Assembly (NCBI RefSeq): GCF_901709675.1
Contig: NC_051092.1
Location: forward strand, 17,499,128-17,563,127
Reading direction: 5' to 3'
Length of the DNA stretch: 64,000 nucleotides
Origin: Syngnathus acus
Lineage: Eukaryota; Chordata; Actinopteri; Syngnathiformes; Syngnathidae
In this document: one piece after another, positions 1 through 10,590 of the stretch
Position numbering within the stretch: position 1 is the first letter of the stretch
Layout: every line of letters begins with the position of its first letter
Translations under genes and position numbers: made by a program
Notes under the pieces: model-generated
What the model was told of the DNA's origin: nothing
The model's database searches: none
Seen by the model: only the letters and a program-made list of their open reading frames with translations

Positions 1-2
1 GT

Positions 3-1383
3 GAGCCTGATGGTAGCCGTTATCCTACCAGAGAGAGAAGGCAGCCAGACAGATACACAGATTGTAATGTGTCCAAATATGTGGCTGATGATGAAGAGAC
101 TGATCAAGTCCAGAGTAACATTGATTACTGTTATCGTGTAATGTGTAACATACCTGTGTCATTTTCAGGAGCTGTAGCCTCAGATAAGGCCAAAGAGTGG
201 GTTAAAGCCATGGATGAGGAAATGCATTCACTTAAAGAAAACAACACATTTACCTTGACCAATTTGCCAGAAGGCAAGAAAGCAGTGGGGGGTAGATGGG
301 TGTATGCCATCAAAACAGATGTTGATGGATCTGAGAAGTACAAGGCCCGATATAGCCAAAAGATGGGTGTAGATTATGGGGAGACATTTTCTCCTACAGC
401 TAACATGACCAGTGTTAGAGTTCTAATGCAGAAAGCAGCGCAGGAGAAGTTGATTTTACACCAAATGGATGTGAAAACCGCATATTTAAACGCACCCATA
501 GACTGTGAGATCTACATGGAACAACCAGAAGGGTATGAGGAGAGATCTCAAACAGATAGGAAGTTAGTATGCAAAATTGAGAAGTCATTGTATGGGTTAA
601 AACAATCAGGCAGAAATTGGAATAAGTTGTTGCATGATCATTTGACAGAAAATTATTTTACCCAAAACCAAGCTGACCACTGTGTTTACACAAGAGAGAC
701 AGAACATGAGAAAGTCATTGTGATAATATGGGTTGATGACCTATTAATTGCAGCAAGTAATGAAGAAGCTATGGAGGTCACAAAAGACATGCTGACAGCA
801 AGGTTCAAAATGAAGGACTTGGGTAAACTGAAAAATTTCTTGGGCATCGATTTTGAGCAAACCAGTAACTGTGTAACAATGTCTCAAGCTAAATATGTTG
901 AGAAAATTTTAGATAGGTTTAATATGCAAGATTGCAAAGGTAGATCGACACCTTGTGAACAAAAACTGAACTACACAGATGATGCTGCGTTACTGAGTGA
1001 TGTTTCAATGTACAGAGAAGCAGTGGGTAGTCTTATTTATTTAACTGTATGTACAAGACCTGACTTGAGTTTTATTGTAAGCAAACTGTCACAGTGTTTT
1101 AATCAACCTACTGTTGAACATTTTTGTACAGTTAAACATGTGCTAAGATATTTAAAGGGTACTAGTGACAAGAAGTTGTGCTACCAAATGAGTAAGGAAA
1201 ACCTGGGTATACAAGCCTACAGTGATGCAAACTGGGCTGGTGATGTAGATCGACGTAGTACAACTGGTTATTGTGTAACTCTATCTCAGGGTGGTACTTT
1301 AGTGTCATGGAAGACAAAAAGACAGCCAACTGTAGCACTGTCTACTTGTGAGGCAGAGTATATTGCTCTCACCATATTGGCCA
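3..1383 (+). pseudogene. Ty1/copia retrotransposon pol fragment (RT and RNase H)
   Basis: The frame is open from the left edge of the window, so the 5' part (gag, protease, integrase) lies outside. It encodes a copia-type reverse transcriptase: GGRWVYAIK, a catalytic block WVDDLLIAA near 730, MKDLGKLKNFLGIDF, and TRPDLSFIVSKLSQ. The RNase H part follows with YSDANWAGD and STCEAEYIALT. In the family this polyprotein copies element RNA into DNA in cytoplasmic particles. Near 345-360 the segment between KYKAR and SQKMGVDYGETF is about five residues shorter than usual, so a small in-frame deletion is likely. Coding similarity stops at about 1383, exactly where a LINE 3' tail of opposite strand begins, so the RNase H end is cut off. 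Family assignment is firm; the exact clade is not known. Confidence 0.9.
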
Positions 1384-1659
1384 TGTTTGAGCATGCCAAA
1401 CAAGGAATTTGACTTGGGTACATCTCAACCTCTGTTCAACATTTAGGTGACTAACAACACTCAGGACATGTGCGAAAATTGACAAATATTCTCAAACATC
1501 CCCTGATCTTAAACTCCCAAGAGGGCAAGGAAAATCTCAAAACTCCTACGAGGGGAAATGAGAAACCTTGAGAAGGGACCACAGATGGGAGGATCCCTCT
1601 TCCAGGATGACCAGGCTGCAATGGATGCAGAGTGGACACATAGTACACATAATATAGAC

Positions 1660-2846
1660 CAGGGGTCACCAACACGGTGCCGGTGGGCACCAGGTCGCCC
1701 GTGAGGACCGCATGAGTCGCCCGCAGGACTGTTCTAAAATTAGCTCAAATCGCGGCACTTGTCAGTGAGCTGCATCTGTTTATTTTACAGTCAAACCTCG
1801 GTTTTCGAACGTCCCGGTTCTCGAACGAATCGGAATTCGAACAAAAAATTCGAGATTTTTTTGCTTCGGTTGTCGAACAAAATTCGGAGGTCGAACCTCG
1901 CGAGAGGAGCCGGGAGGACTCGAGAAAACCCGACGGCGCGGCCCGGATGCCGACTGACTCCGTTGTTATTGTATTTTCGTTACTTTGAGGATTGTATTAA
2001 CCCCTAATCATGCCTCCAAAGAAAGCAAGTGGGAGCAGTAAAGCCATCCTAAAACACAAAGACGCTCTTAAAGCAATGCGACAGTGAGCGCCCGGCGCGC
2101 TGCGGTTGCGTGATCGGACCAAATTAAGCTCCCTGCGCACTGAGGTCCACTTAGATTTTGGAAAGTACATCAGGACTTTAAAAATATTTTAAAAATTTTA
2201 GCGACGGCTCTGTCACAATAATGCGACCAGCGCGGTGCAGTTGCGAAGGTCGGCGACTCGCTACGGTTGCGCGTTCGGCGGTAGGCTGCAGTTGTGCGAT
2301 CAGACAAAATTAAGCTCCCTGCGCACTTAGGTCCACTTAAAATTTGGAAAGTACATCAGGACTTTAAAGATATTTTCTAAATTTCAGCGACGGCTCTGTC
2401 ACAATCATGCGACCAGCGCGGTGCAGTTGCGCGGTGGGCGACGCGCTACGGTTGCGCGTTCGGCGGTGCGCTGCAGTTGCGCGATCGGACAAATGTGCGC
2501 AAATGAAATAATGCTTAGAAAAGGCGGGGGGGGGGGGGGGTTGTCTTGAAACGGATACTTTTTTTTTCCATTATTTGTAATGGGAAAAATAGATTCAGAA
2601 TTCGACCGATTCGCTTCTCAAACCGCCTTCTGGAACGGATTGTGGTCAAAAACCAAGGTTTGACTGTATTTTTGCTATTCTTGTTAAAATCACACTTACA
2701 TGTGAACTGGAAATGACAATAATAACACAGTGAAAGCCAAATTGAGCAAATTGGCTATTTCAGAAGTGTGTGTCAAACTGGTAGCCCTTTGCCTTAATTA
2801 GTACCCAGAAAGTAGCTCTCGGTTTAAGAAAGGTTGGTGACCCCTG
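1660..2846. mobile_element. Non-autonomous hAT element, composite copy 1
   Basis: The ends are inverted: CAGGGGTCACCAAC at the left and GTTGGTGACCCCTG at the right. An 8-bp target-site duplication, ATATAGAC, flanks it at 1652-1659 and 2847-2854, which is diagnostic for the hAT superfamily. No transposase frame is present, so it must have moved in trans. A Tigger-like element sits inside at 1786-2668. The second copy at 28543-29724 has the same internal organisation. Host sequence is the 3' tail of the LINE at 1384-5893. Confidence 0.93.
1786..2668 (+). mobile_element. Tigger/pogo-like non-autonomous element nested in the hAT element
   Basis: Inverted ends TACAGTCAAACCTCGG and, at the right, CCAAGGTTTGACTGTA, with TA at both borders as expected for the Tc1/mariner/pogo superfamily. 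At about 2010 a short frame MPPKKASGSSKAILKHK is visible and stops soon after; it resembles the N-terminus of Tigger-type transposases. The rest is a GC-rich non-coding interior with two direct copies of a unit containing GCGACGGCTCTGTCACAAT (near 2200 and 2390). A G-run of about 18 lies near 2525. Confidence 0.75.
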
Positions 2847-2912
2847 ATATAGACAGTTCAAAGATAAAGCGTCGAGAGCAGGATGTTATTGCACAGCAAT
2901 GTCTCTGAGACT

Positions 2913-5882
2913 CTAAGAGTGGTATGAATTAATCAGAGTGACAGTCTGGGGGAAGAAGCTGTCTCTGTGTCTGCTGGTTTTGGCGTACAGTGCTCTGTAA
3001 CGCCGTCTAGAGGGGAGGAGTTGGAACAGACTGCAACCTGGGTGAGAAGGGTCTGTAGAGATGTTACTTACACATTTCCTGGTCCTGGACAGGTACAAGT
3101 CCTGGATAGATGGGAGATTGGTTCCGATTATCTTTTCTGCAGTCCTGATTGTCCATTGCAGTCTGTGCTTGTCTTGTTTGGTGGCCGATCCAAACCAGAC
3201 AGTGATGGAGGTGCAGAGGATAGACTGGATGATGGCAGTATAGAAGGTCTTCAGCAGCTCCTGTGGCAGGTTGAACTTCCTGAGCTGTCTCAGAAAGTAC
3301 AGCCTCTGCTGGGCCTTCTTCCAGACAGAGTCTATGTGGCTGGTCCATTTCAGGTCCCGAGAGATTGTGGATCCCAGGAACTTGAAGGTGTCTGTGGAGA
3401 GAATAGGATTACTGTGGATAGTGAGGGGTGAAAGTGGTGAAGGGTCTCGCCTGAAGTCCACTGTCATCTCCACGGTCTTGAGCGGGTTCAGCTCCAGGTG
3501 GTTTTGGCTGCACCAGTGGACCAGCCGCTCCCCCTCCTCTCTGTAGGCAGTCTCGTCACCGGCCCGGATCATTCAGATGAGAGTGGTGTCGCCCGCATAC
3601 TTCAGGAGCTTCACAGAAGAGTCGCCTGAGGAGCAATCGTTAGTGTAGAAAGAGAAGAGCAGTGGGGAGAGGACGCACCCCTGGGGGGCGCCAGTATTGG
3701 TGGTCCGGGTGTCGGATGTGATGGTCCCCAGCCTCACACACTGTCTCCTGTTGGTCAGGTAGCTGGTGATCCACTGACAGGCGGAGTCAGGCACCGTGAG
3801 CTGGATGAGCTTCTGGTAGAGGATGTCAGGAGCGATGGTGTTGAACGCCGAGCTGAAGTCCACAAACAGGATCCTGGCGTACGTTCCTGGGGTGTCCAGG
3901 TGGTGCAGGATGTAGTGCAGTCCCATGTTGACCGCATCGTCCACCGACCTGTTTGCCCGGTAGGCAAACTGCAGGGGGTCGAGCAGGGGGTCCGTGACGT
4001 CCTTCAGGTGGTTCAACACTAACCTCTCGAAAGATTTCATGACCACAGATGTCAGGGCGACAGGTCTATAGTTATTCAAATTTATGATTGGGGGGCTTCT
4101 TGGCCACCGGTACGATGATGGAGCTCTTGAAGCACGAGGGCGCCTCACACAGCTCCAAGGAACGGTTGAAGATTCGTGCAAAGGTGGGTGCCAGTTGTTC
4201 AGCACAGACTTTCAAGCAGGAGGGGGACACGCCGTCTGGGCCTGGTGTCTTCCTGATCTTTTTTCTCCGGAACATCTGACACACCTCCTCCTCGTGGAGC
4301 CGAAGTGCGGGCGCGGCTTCTGTAAGAGAGAGAGTAGGTGATAACGATGATGGAGGTGTGGATAGAGTGGTTGTGGGTGGAGGTGTGTATGTTGATTGTG
4401 CTGCAGGAGGTCCTGTTGTGTGGGTGGACCGTTCAAACCTGCAGTAAAACCTGTTTAGCTGGTTTGCAAGCCTTGGGTTCTCCACAGGACGGGGGGTTGG
4501 TTTCTTGAAGCCCGTGATGCTCTGCAGACCTTTCCACACTGTTGAGGGATCACGAGTGGCAGAGAGGCATCTCTCCAGGCTCTCCCCATAACACTTCTTG
4601 GCTTTCCTGATCTCTTGGTTCAGTGTGTTACTGGTCTGCTTGAACAGGTCCCGGTCACCACTCCTGTAGGCCCCTTCCTTGGCTTTGTGCAGCATCCTGA
4701 GGTTTGGTGTAAACCAAGGTTTGTCGTTGTACGTGCAGGTCTTAGTCTACACACACATCCTCAAAAAAACTGATGTATGATGTGACAGTATTGGTGAGTT
4801 CATGCAGGTCTGAAGTTGCAACTTCAAAAACTCCCCAATTTGTGCAGTCAAAGCTGGCTTGGACGTCCTGCTTTGAATCCACTGTCCACTTCCTCATAGT
4901 CCTCACCACAGGCTTAGAAGTTTTTAATTTCTGCCTATAGGCTGGGATCAGATGAAGTAGACAGTAGTCCAAGAGTCCTAAAGCTGCACGAGGCACAGAG
5001 CGGTATGCATCCTTTATTACGGTGTAGCAGTGGTCCATTGTCTGTGCCCCTCTGGTGGGACACGTTATGTGCTGTCTGTATTTGGGGAGTTCGTGTGCGA
5101 GGTTTGCCCTGTTAAAATCACCCTGAACAATGATTAGTGAGTTTGGTAGTATTTTCTCCATGTCTGTTACCTGATCAGCCAGCAGCTGCGTGGCTTCGAT
5201 CACTCGTGCGTGTGGTGGAATGTAAACAGCCGCCATGACGATCGAGGAGAACTCCCGTGGTGAATAAAAGGGCCGGCAGTTTATGAAGTGTTTCTGGGAG
5301 AGGGCTGCAAGACTCTTTCAACACCGTGACATCAGTACACCAACGTTCATTAATGTAGAAACATAGACCACCTCCCTTTGCTTTTCCCGTGAGCTCCATG
5401 CTGCGATCGGCGCGGAGTAGCCTAAATCCAGGTAGCTGCACGGCATGTTCGGGGACGAGTTCGGAGAGCCACAATTCAGTGAAGCACAGGGTGGCGGAAA
5501 TGCTAACGTCTGGGTTCCGTGGGATGAGAAGCAGCAGTTCGTCCATCTTGTCCGCCAGGGAGTGGACATTTGCCAGAAGAATTGATGGTAGGGGAGAACG
5601 GAACCCTCTCTTCCTCAGCTTCAAGAGGGCTCCGGTGCGCTTGCCACACCGCTGTCTTCAGCATGCTAGCTTGTATAGTTCCGCCGCTCTGGCTAAAATC
5701 TCCGTCGAGCAGTCTGGATCAGAGAAAACTGGAGAGAAAGTACCAGGAGAAGACTGTCCGATGTTTAACAGTTCTTCTCTGGTAAAAGTGATCCGGGATG
5801 GGCAGCAGAAGACGCAGAAAACACACAAAATAAGACAAAGTAGCAGAGAGCGAGTCACCGAGGCGGCCATCCGCGGCGCCAT
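2913..5882 (-). pseudogene. LINE copy A ORF2: endonuclease and reverse transcriptase, decayed
   Basis: The product would nick target DNA and reverse-transcribe the LINE RNA at the nick. Reading from 5882, an N-terminal hydrophobic stretch (SLLLCLILCVFCVFC) is followed by RITFTREELLNIG, then endonuclease blocks LANVHSLADKMDELLL, TELWLSE and GDFNRANL, then RT blocks [17 protein letters not shown] and [15 protein letters not shown]. The catalytic box reads YAGDTTLI instead of the usual YADD, which should abolish polymerase activity. A stop follows directly at about 3573, and the frame changes near 4075-4090, 4700-4740 and 5240-5310. The copy is therefore dead. The nearest intact relative in the window is the 933-codon frame at 57988-60789. 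Confidence 0.88.
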
Positions 5883-5885
5883 CTT
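5877..5885 (-). promoter_or_regulatory. YY1-like AAGATGGCG at the LINE A 5' end
   Basis: On the minus strand AAGATGGCG overlaps the first ATG of the LINE ORF2 (5882-5880). The same arrangement occurs at the 5' end of the LINE at 53787-57449. YY1 binds AAGATGGCGGC-type sites and a YY1 site sets the start of transcription in mammalian L1. That it does so here is an inference. Confidence 0.35.
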
Positions 5886-5893
5886 GGATTGAT

Positions 5894-6282
5894 TGTTGAT
5901 TGTTGAACTACTCCAACTGAAAATTTGGCACAGTTTATTACGGTGCCGCAAAGTCTGATGATGTGCCGTGACAATAATAACTGCTGTAATTTGACCCAAA
6001 TTATTTTATCTTCTCTGAATTATACACAGTTTATGATTATTATTATGAAGGCTGTTGAGCCACCCAGTTTGTGGGCTGATCCATTTGAGCACATCGCTCA
6101 GGCCATTTGTAGGCACATTGCAACAAAGCACTGCAATTGAGTTATCTGCAGTCAAACTCAGAAAGCTTTCCACCTTGCATCAAGTAAGCGGCCAGAGATT
6201 TAATATTCATTTTCTCAACAACAGACTTGATTGTGAGTGTCTTCATTAGCACAGCGCCCTCACCACATGGTGGTTAGGTGTT
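5894..6282. other. Unassigned stretch between LINE A and the hAT element
   Basis: No clear gene. Around 6180-6240 the plus strand weakly recalls the end of a copia RNase H region (HFLNNRLDCE), which would fit the copia element resuming after the LINE insertion, but the similarity is too weak to call. Confidence 0.3.
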
Positions 6283-6389
6283 TTGTGGTCCCCAACCTTT
6301 TTTTGCGCCACGGACCGGTTACGTGTCAGAAATATTTTCGCGGACCGGCCTTTATATAAATAAATAATAAATAAAATAATACATTTATA

Positions 6390-7539
6390 TACCGTACTTT
6401 TCGGAATAAAAGTCGCTCTGGAATATACGATCGTTCTTTATGTCAACCGGCCGGGTGCGCCGCTGACGGCGGTTGCACTTCAAAATATTCCACAGGCCCA
6501 TATAACGATATATAAATTATATATCAAATAACTATTATATAAGCAATAATATTATCAAACCCTCTGTGTCACTCCAAATCATTAAATACATCGATCGTCC
6601 TTTATGTGAACAATGCCGGCCGGGTGCGCGCCGCTGACAGCGCTTGCACTTCAAAATATTCCACAGGCCCATATAACGATATATAAATTATATATCAAAT
6701 AACTATTATATAAGCAATAATATCAATCCATCTGTGTCACTCCAAATCATTAAATCCATCGAGCAAATTCCTCGTCCTTTGTCAACAACGCTGCGCGTGC
6801 GCCCTGACGTCAGCCTCGTTGTTATTCCACAGATCTAGTATATAACTATTGTAGCGTTAACAAAGTACCAGGAAAGACGTGGGTTTGGTAAATGGCTCTT
6901 TATTTAACAAAACAAGAGTTCAACGAACCAACAACTACTGAACTGTAACGATAAAAACATACAAGTTGCTACACGAAATAAAATATATCAAATAACTATA
7001 ACATAAATAGTTCACCGCCACACGGCCCCAAGCACCAGCATCGACTTCCATCCCCGGAGGTGGCACTTCCAGCCACGGAGGTCCGAGCCCCATCCACCGT
7101 TCCCGGACAGCCACCCAGCTGGGCGTCGGCCCCCGACTTCCATCCACGGAGGTGAAAGAGAGCTCCATAGAGTAGGACCGGGCGTGTTTAAAAGCCATAA
7201 TAGTTTTTCAAACCTTCTGTGTCACTCCAAATCATTAAATCCTTCAAACTCTTCGTCCTCCGTGTCACTTACAAACAAAGCCGCTCATGATGCCGGTAGT
7301 ACGTGGGGCACTTCGTCATCTTCGTCATCCCGTGATTGAATCTTTGTCCTTTATGTAAACAACCGCCGCGCCGCGCCGCTGACGTCACTTGAAATACAAA
7401 TTACAGTAATCCCTTTTTTTTTTTTTTGGAATTTTGAAAATTTGTGAAACAATTCACATATAAGTCGCTCCTCAGTATAGATCGCCCCCCCACCCAAACT
7501 ATGAAAAAACCCGCGACTTATAGTCCAAAAAATACAGTA
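6390..7539. mobile_element. MITE with 180-bp tandem repeats, nested in the hAT element
   Basis: Left end TACCGTACTTTTCGG, right end CCAAAAAATACAGTA, each with a nearby AAGTCGC block. The interior holds tandem copies of a unit with CTGTGTCACTCCAAATCATT (near 6560, 6740 and 7220), CpG-rich parts, and TCCTTTATGT. The relative at 43262-44321 shares the unit and the right end. Near-identical direct repeats containing AATAATACATTTATA flank the element at about 6374-6389 and 7544-7558. Confidence 0.65.
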
Positions 7540-7715
7540 AATAAATAATACATTTATAATGAATATATAAATACGATGAAATAAAATGATACAAGTATAA
7601 ACGACATAAAAATAAAACTCACCATTACGTTGAACTAGTGGGAGCACTGAGCTGGTTTCTCAGAAATGAGCCGGTCCCATCTAGGCATAATCGGAGACAA
7701 TGACACCCGAAGTGG

Positions 7716-7989
7716 TTAAGGTTTGTCTTTTAATACAGGATGCTTGGTCTCCATGTGCCAAAGCAGTTTTGAAGGCTTCATTGCCTCGTCGCCACACATT
7801 ATGCAGAGTGGGCTTGGCGCGTCAGAGTCACCTGTGGCGATAAATCCATATTTTAAGTAGGACTCCAGAAATGTTCTTTTAAATGCAGCTTTCCTTTTCT
7901 TAGAAGTCGTAGCCTCTTCTTCTTCCGTCTCCTCATTGGGCTTTTTTCCCTTTCCGAAGTAGCTTTCCAAACATCTGTTTCTTGCTCAT
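7716..7989 (-). pseudogene. hAT transposase N-terminal fragment (BED-type zinc finger)
   Basis: The frame reads LESYLKYGFIATGDSD, then a finger with CIMCGDEAMKPSKLLWH and METKHP, i.e. C-x2-C then H-x5-H spacing, typical of the BED finger in ZBED5/SCAND3-like hAT transposases. The family uses this domain to bind element ends. An upstream ATG at 7989 (MSKKQ) is in another frame, so a frameshift near 7970-7976 is likely. After the finger the frame stops (VLKDKP), and the whole catalytic domain with the dimerisation region is missing, about 85 residues remaining of a usual 600 or so. The fragment cannot be a working transposase. Confidence 0.8.
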
Positions 7990-8384
7990 TTTTGCTTGCT
8001 TTGCGGGCTCGACTGAGGTGACATGTCACGTGACCGAGACGAGCATCTTGACCTGAAATAATTGATCGTAGATAAAGATTATTTTATTTTTTTTCCTGTG
8101 TGGCTTGGCGGCCCGGTACCAAGTGACCCACGGACCGGTACCGGTCTGCGGCCCGGTGGTTGGGGACCACTGTTCTACACCACATTTTGGGCACGTTGTG
8201 GATATGTTTTTGCGCCTCTGGAGATTACAAATGACGTATTACCAGATTCTGTTGAGTTTTACTAAAACTCACGATGCGGTTGCACAGCCAAATGAAATGC
8301 TTTGTTGTTTCGCAATTGGTACAGCGTTTTATGCTCCAGTCTTGTAAAGCATAGACACAGCAAGAATACAGGATAGGAATGAAG

Positions 8385-8600
8385 GGTTATAGGCCCTCGA
8401 TGAGAAGCTCAGATACCTGTTTTACAATTTTATCAGCCTTCTCATTGCCTTGGCTTCCCTGATGACTGGGTGTCTACCCAATGAGAAGATTGCTACTCCT
8501 TCCCAGTTCATTAAGGCTTTCAAACAGGTGTCCGATGTATTCCATTACCGTAACAACAGCCTGACTATCACATTGGACAATTATTATTTGTTGCTGAACC
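8385..8600 (-). pseudogene. RNase H domain relic of an I/Nimb-type LINE
   Basis: On the minus strand the sequence reads IIIVQCDSQAVVTVME, then SLNELGRSSNLLIG, a TAG stop, and TPSHQGSQGNEKADKIVK. This matches the RNase H pattern of a D-S-Q-A-x-V block followed by W-x-P-x-H-x-G-x-x-G-N-E-x-A-D. The stop replaces the expected tryptophan. RNase H domains of this style occur in I-clade LINEs (Nimb in fish); RTE and CR1/L2 elements lack them. No RT could be found beside it. The match is by motif only. Confidence 0.6.
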
Positions 8601-9222
8601 CCCTTCCTTAAGCAGCATTCCTATCGCTGATGATATGACGAAGACTTCTACCTGGAAGACTCAGTTGGCCCAAGAAAACAGACCGAGCGCTGTTTGGGTA
8701 CTCAATGTGAATACCTGCTCTGTACAATTTTGAACCATTGCTGTAACACCCCAGCACATTTCATCCAAGGTTGTGTTCATCACATTTGATGACAGTCCAG
8801 GCCCGAACTTATTTTTAGTGGGGACGCCACCTACTTGCTACAGGTAATACAGTTTTTATTCTTGGATTTTTTTTCTAACGGGTTAACCAGATCTACTATA
8901 TATTTGATTGGAAGAGTGTTGAGGCCTTCATGAGACTAAAACACGAAGTCTGTGAGTTTTGCCGTGGCAACGCAGCGTTCCCCAAGAAATCAAAGTGCTC
9001 TATGTTTTAGGTCTTTGGCATGGTATTGAATTTGTATCAGTTTCGAGATAATTTATGCAGTCATAATTTTGTATTGTGCATATTGGAGTACTACTTGAAC
9101 CCTGTAGCACCTGTGATTGGACTACAAGACAACAGCAGATTCAACCTCAGTGCTAATTTTATTCACCACCGTCATGTGCTATATATCAAATATACAAATA
9201 TATTTACAAATATATTTACAAA
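8601..9222. other. No recognisable gene
   Basis: AT-rich sequence without convincing frames. The part up to about 8830 may be the degraded upstream portion of the LINE relic at 8385-8600. TATTTACAAATA is repeated near 9200. Confidence 0.4.
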
Positions 9223-9608
9223 TAGAGTAATCCCTCGTTTATCGCAGATAATTGGTTCCAAAAACCACCCGCGATAAATGAAATCCGCGAAGTACGGTCA
9301 CCAACAAGAAGTACTGGGCAGGCTAACGAGTTAGCGGAAAATGCTAATTCGCGATCAGTTCATCCTCACGTTCTGCAGGAGCCTGATAATTGAATCAGGT
9401 GTGTTTAACGAGGGAAACTTGGAAAACATGTAGGAATGCGGCCCCCGAGGACTGGAGTTTGAGACCCCTGTCCTAAAGGTTAGACACATGTTTCCTCAAT
9501 TTAGAAGTTTTATCTTGACTTTTAAATTGTTTTTTAATTTTGAAAAAAAAATCCGCTATGTAGTGAAGCAGCGATAAACTAAACGCGAAGTAGCGAGGGA
9601 TCCCTGTA
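9223..9608. mobile_element. MITE with Tigger/mariner-like ends
   Basis: Left end TAGAGTAATCCCTCGTTTAT, right end GCGAGGGATCCCTGTA, with CGCGATAAATGAAATCCGCG just inside the left end and AAACGCGAAGTAG near the right end. TA at the borders fits TA target sites. A fragment of a hAT fold-back element (AATCAGGTGTGTTT through GAGACCCCTG) is embedded at about 9385-9471, related to the element at 47473-47685. Confidence 0.65.
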
Positions 9609-9998
9609 TATCTTTTCGCCTCTGCTACTATATTGCACTCCACTCCAGATATAAAGCAACAACAAAAATTAAAAGTTGTCCAGTGGGCAAGTGCAAATGG
9701 ACAAACGCTCGTATTCATTGAAATCTGAGACTTTGGAGAGGTGTTCTCTTCAAGTCAAGTCAAATTTATTTATATAGAACTTAATCACAGAAACATCTCA
9801 AACGGTTTCACAGTTAACAAATATTAACTCCCCTGATCTGTTGAGACTTATTGATTAACTGACCACAAGTTAAACTTCAATGACAACACTGACGTGTAGA
9901 ACACGGTGAACAGTATTTATTTTGTCTCCGCAAACTGTCCCTTTTTCATGTGTATAAAACAATTCTGACTCTGTTTTATAAATCTTGCATAGTCTGTT
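9609..9998. other. Spacer with a dispersed-repeat fragment
   Basis: No gene. At about 9753-9830 the sequence GTCAAATTTATTTATATAG resembles a common fish dispersed repeat. The remainder is unassigned. Confidence 0.35.
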
Positions 9999-10339
9999 TG
10001 TCATAAAGTGATTGGGGCTAGGTGACCAACTACAGCTTGGACCAGGGTTTATTGGCGAACTCAAAAGACAGACTATAAGAAGCTTGACTAGAGACGAGAA
10101 TAACTGAACAAAAAGACAAGATAAAGACAAGAACGACGACGACAGACGAGACGAGAACAACCCGACAGGGGTGTGACACGCAGACAGGACTTATATACGC
10201 GACAGGTAACGAGAGGCAGGTGACTGTGATTAGTACATAGATTGAGAATAGACACAGGAAGGGAGGGGCGAGCACACAGACACTGACAGAACGAATGACA
10301 ACCTACACATAATGGACTGACCGGGGGCGAGTCGTGACA
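9999..10339 (-). mobile_element. Solo LTR
   Basis: On the minus strand it begins TGTCACGACTCGCCC and ends TTATGACA. A 5-bp duplication, CTGTT, flanks it at 9994-9998 and 10340-10344. Inside are a TATATAAG box and, near the 3' end, an AATAAA signal, as expected for promoter and poly(A) site of an LTR. No internal retroelement genes are present, so it arose by recombination between two LTRs. A related fragment ends at 24577. The parent family is not identified; it is unlike the gypsy LTRs that follow. Confidence 0.88.
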
Positions 10340-10411
10340 CTGTTTTAATTTTTTCAATCTCGTTTTGGGATGGAAATCTCAGTCTCAAGGCTAAAAATTC
10401 ACTCTAATAGT

Positions 10412-10590
10412 TGTAATGAATGAACGAATATTGTGATTTCCCACACTAGCTGGTCTTTGAACGGCCCATACTCTATCGCGAGAGCTTAAGTGTGTTTCTG
10501 GAGTTGGTACTCGGGAGTTGAAGAATAAAGAACAACCAGTTTTCTGTTCAGCATACGGCGTGGCCTGTTTTATGTTAGGACGACATTACA
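10412..10590 (+). repeat. 5' LTR of the gypsy element
   Basis: Starts TGTAATGAATG and ends CGACATTACA, 179 bp, with an AATAAA signal at 10524-10529. It is short for a gypsy LTR. No TATA box is obvious. Confidence 0.95.

Larger units (their letters stand above)
1384..5893 (-). mobile_element. CR1/L2-type LINE, copy A, inserted in copia and split by a hAT element
   Basis: This non-LTR retrotransposon runs from about 5893 (5') down to about 1384 (3'). Its 3' untranslated part (1384-1659 plus 2847-2912) matches the tails at 20317-20636 and 57780-57987, sharing the segment with GAGCATGCCAAACAAGG. The body encodes an APE-type endonuclease and a reverse transcriptase like those of the LINE at 57780-60836. 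A 1187-bp hAT element (1660-2846) interrupts the tail with a perfect 8-bp duplication. The 5' end lies next to an ATG inside an AAGATGGCG motif, so the copy appears to reach the start of its main reading frame. Boundaries are approximate to about 10 bases. Confidence 0.85.
6283..8172 (-). mobile_element. hAT element with BED-finger remnant
   Basis: The left end has GTGGTCCCCAACC followed by a CACGGACCGG block; the right end has GGTTGGGGACCACTG preceded by CCGGTACCGGTCTGCGGCCC. These are imperfect inverted ends of a hAT family. No clear 8-bp duplication could be found, so the left border may be damaged. Inside are a transposase N-terminal fragment (7716-7989) and a second nested element (6390-7539). 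The rest is AT-rich non-coding sequence. Confidence 0.75.

Noticed and set aside
1451-1690. Minus-strand frame across the LINE tail and hAT border
   Set aside because: Crosses a transposon junction and lies in non-coding LINE tail.
6935-7198. 87-codon minus-strand frame in the GC-rich middle of the nested MITE
   Set aside because: No domain and no conservation evidence; sits in a non-coding element.
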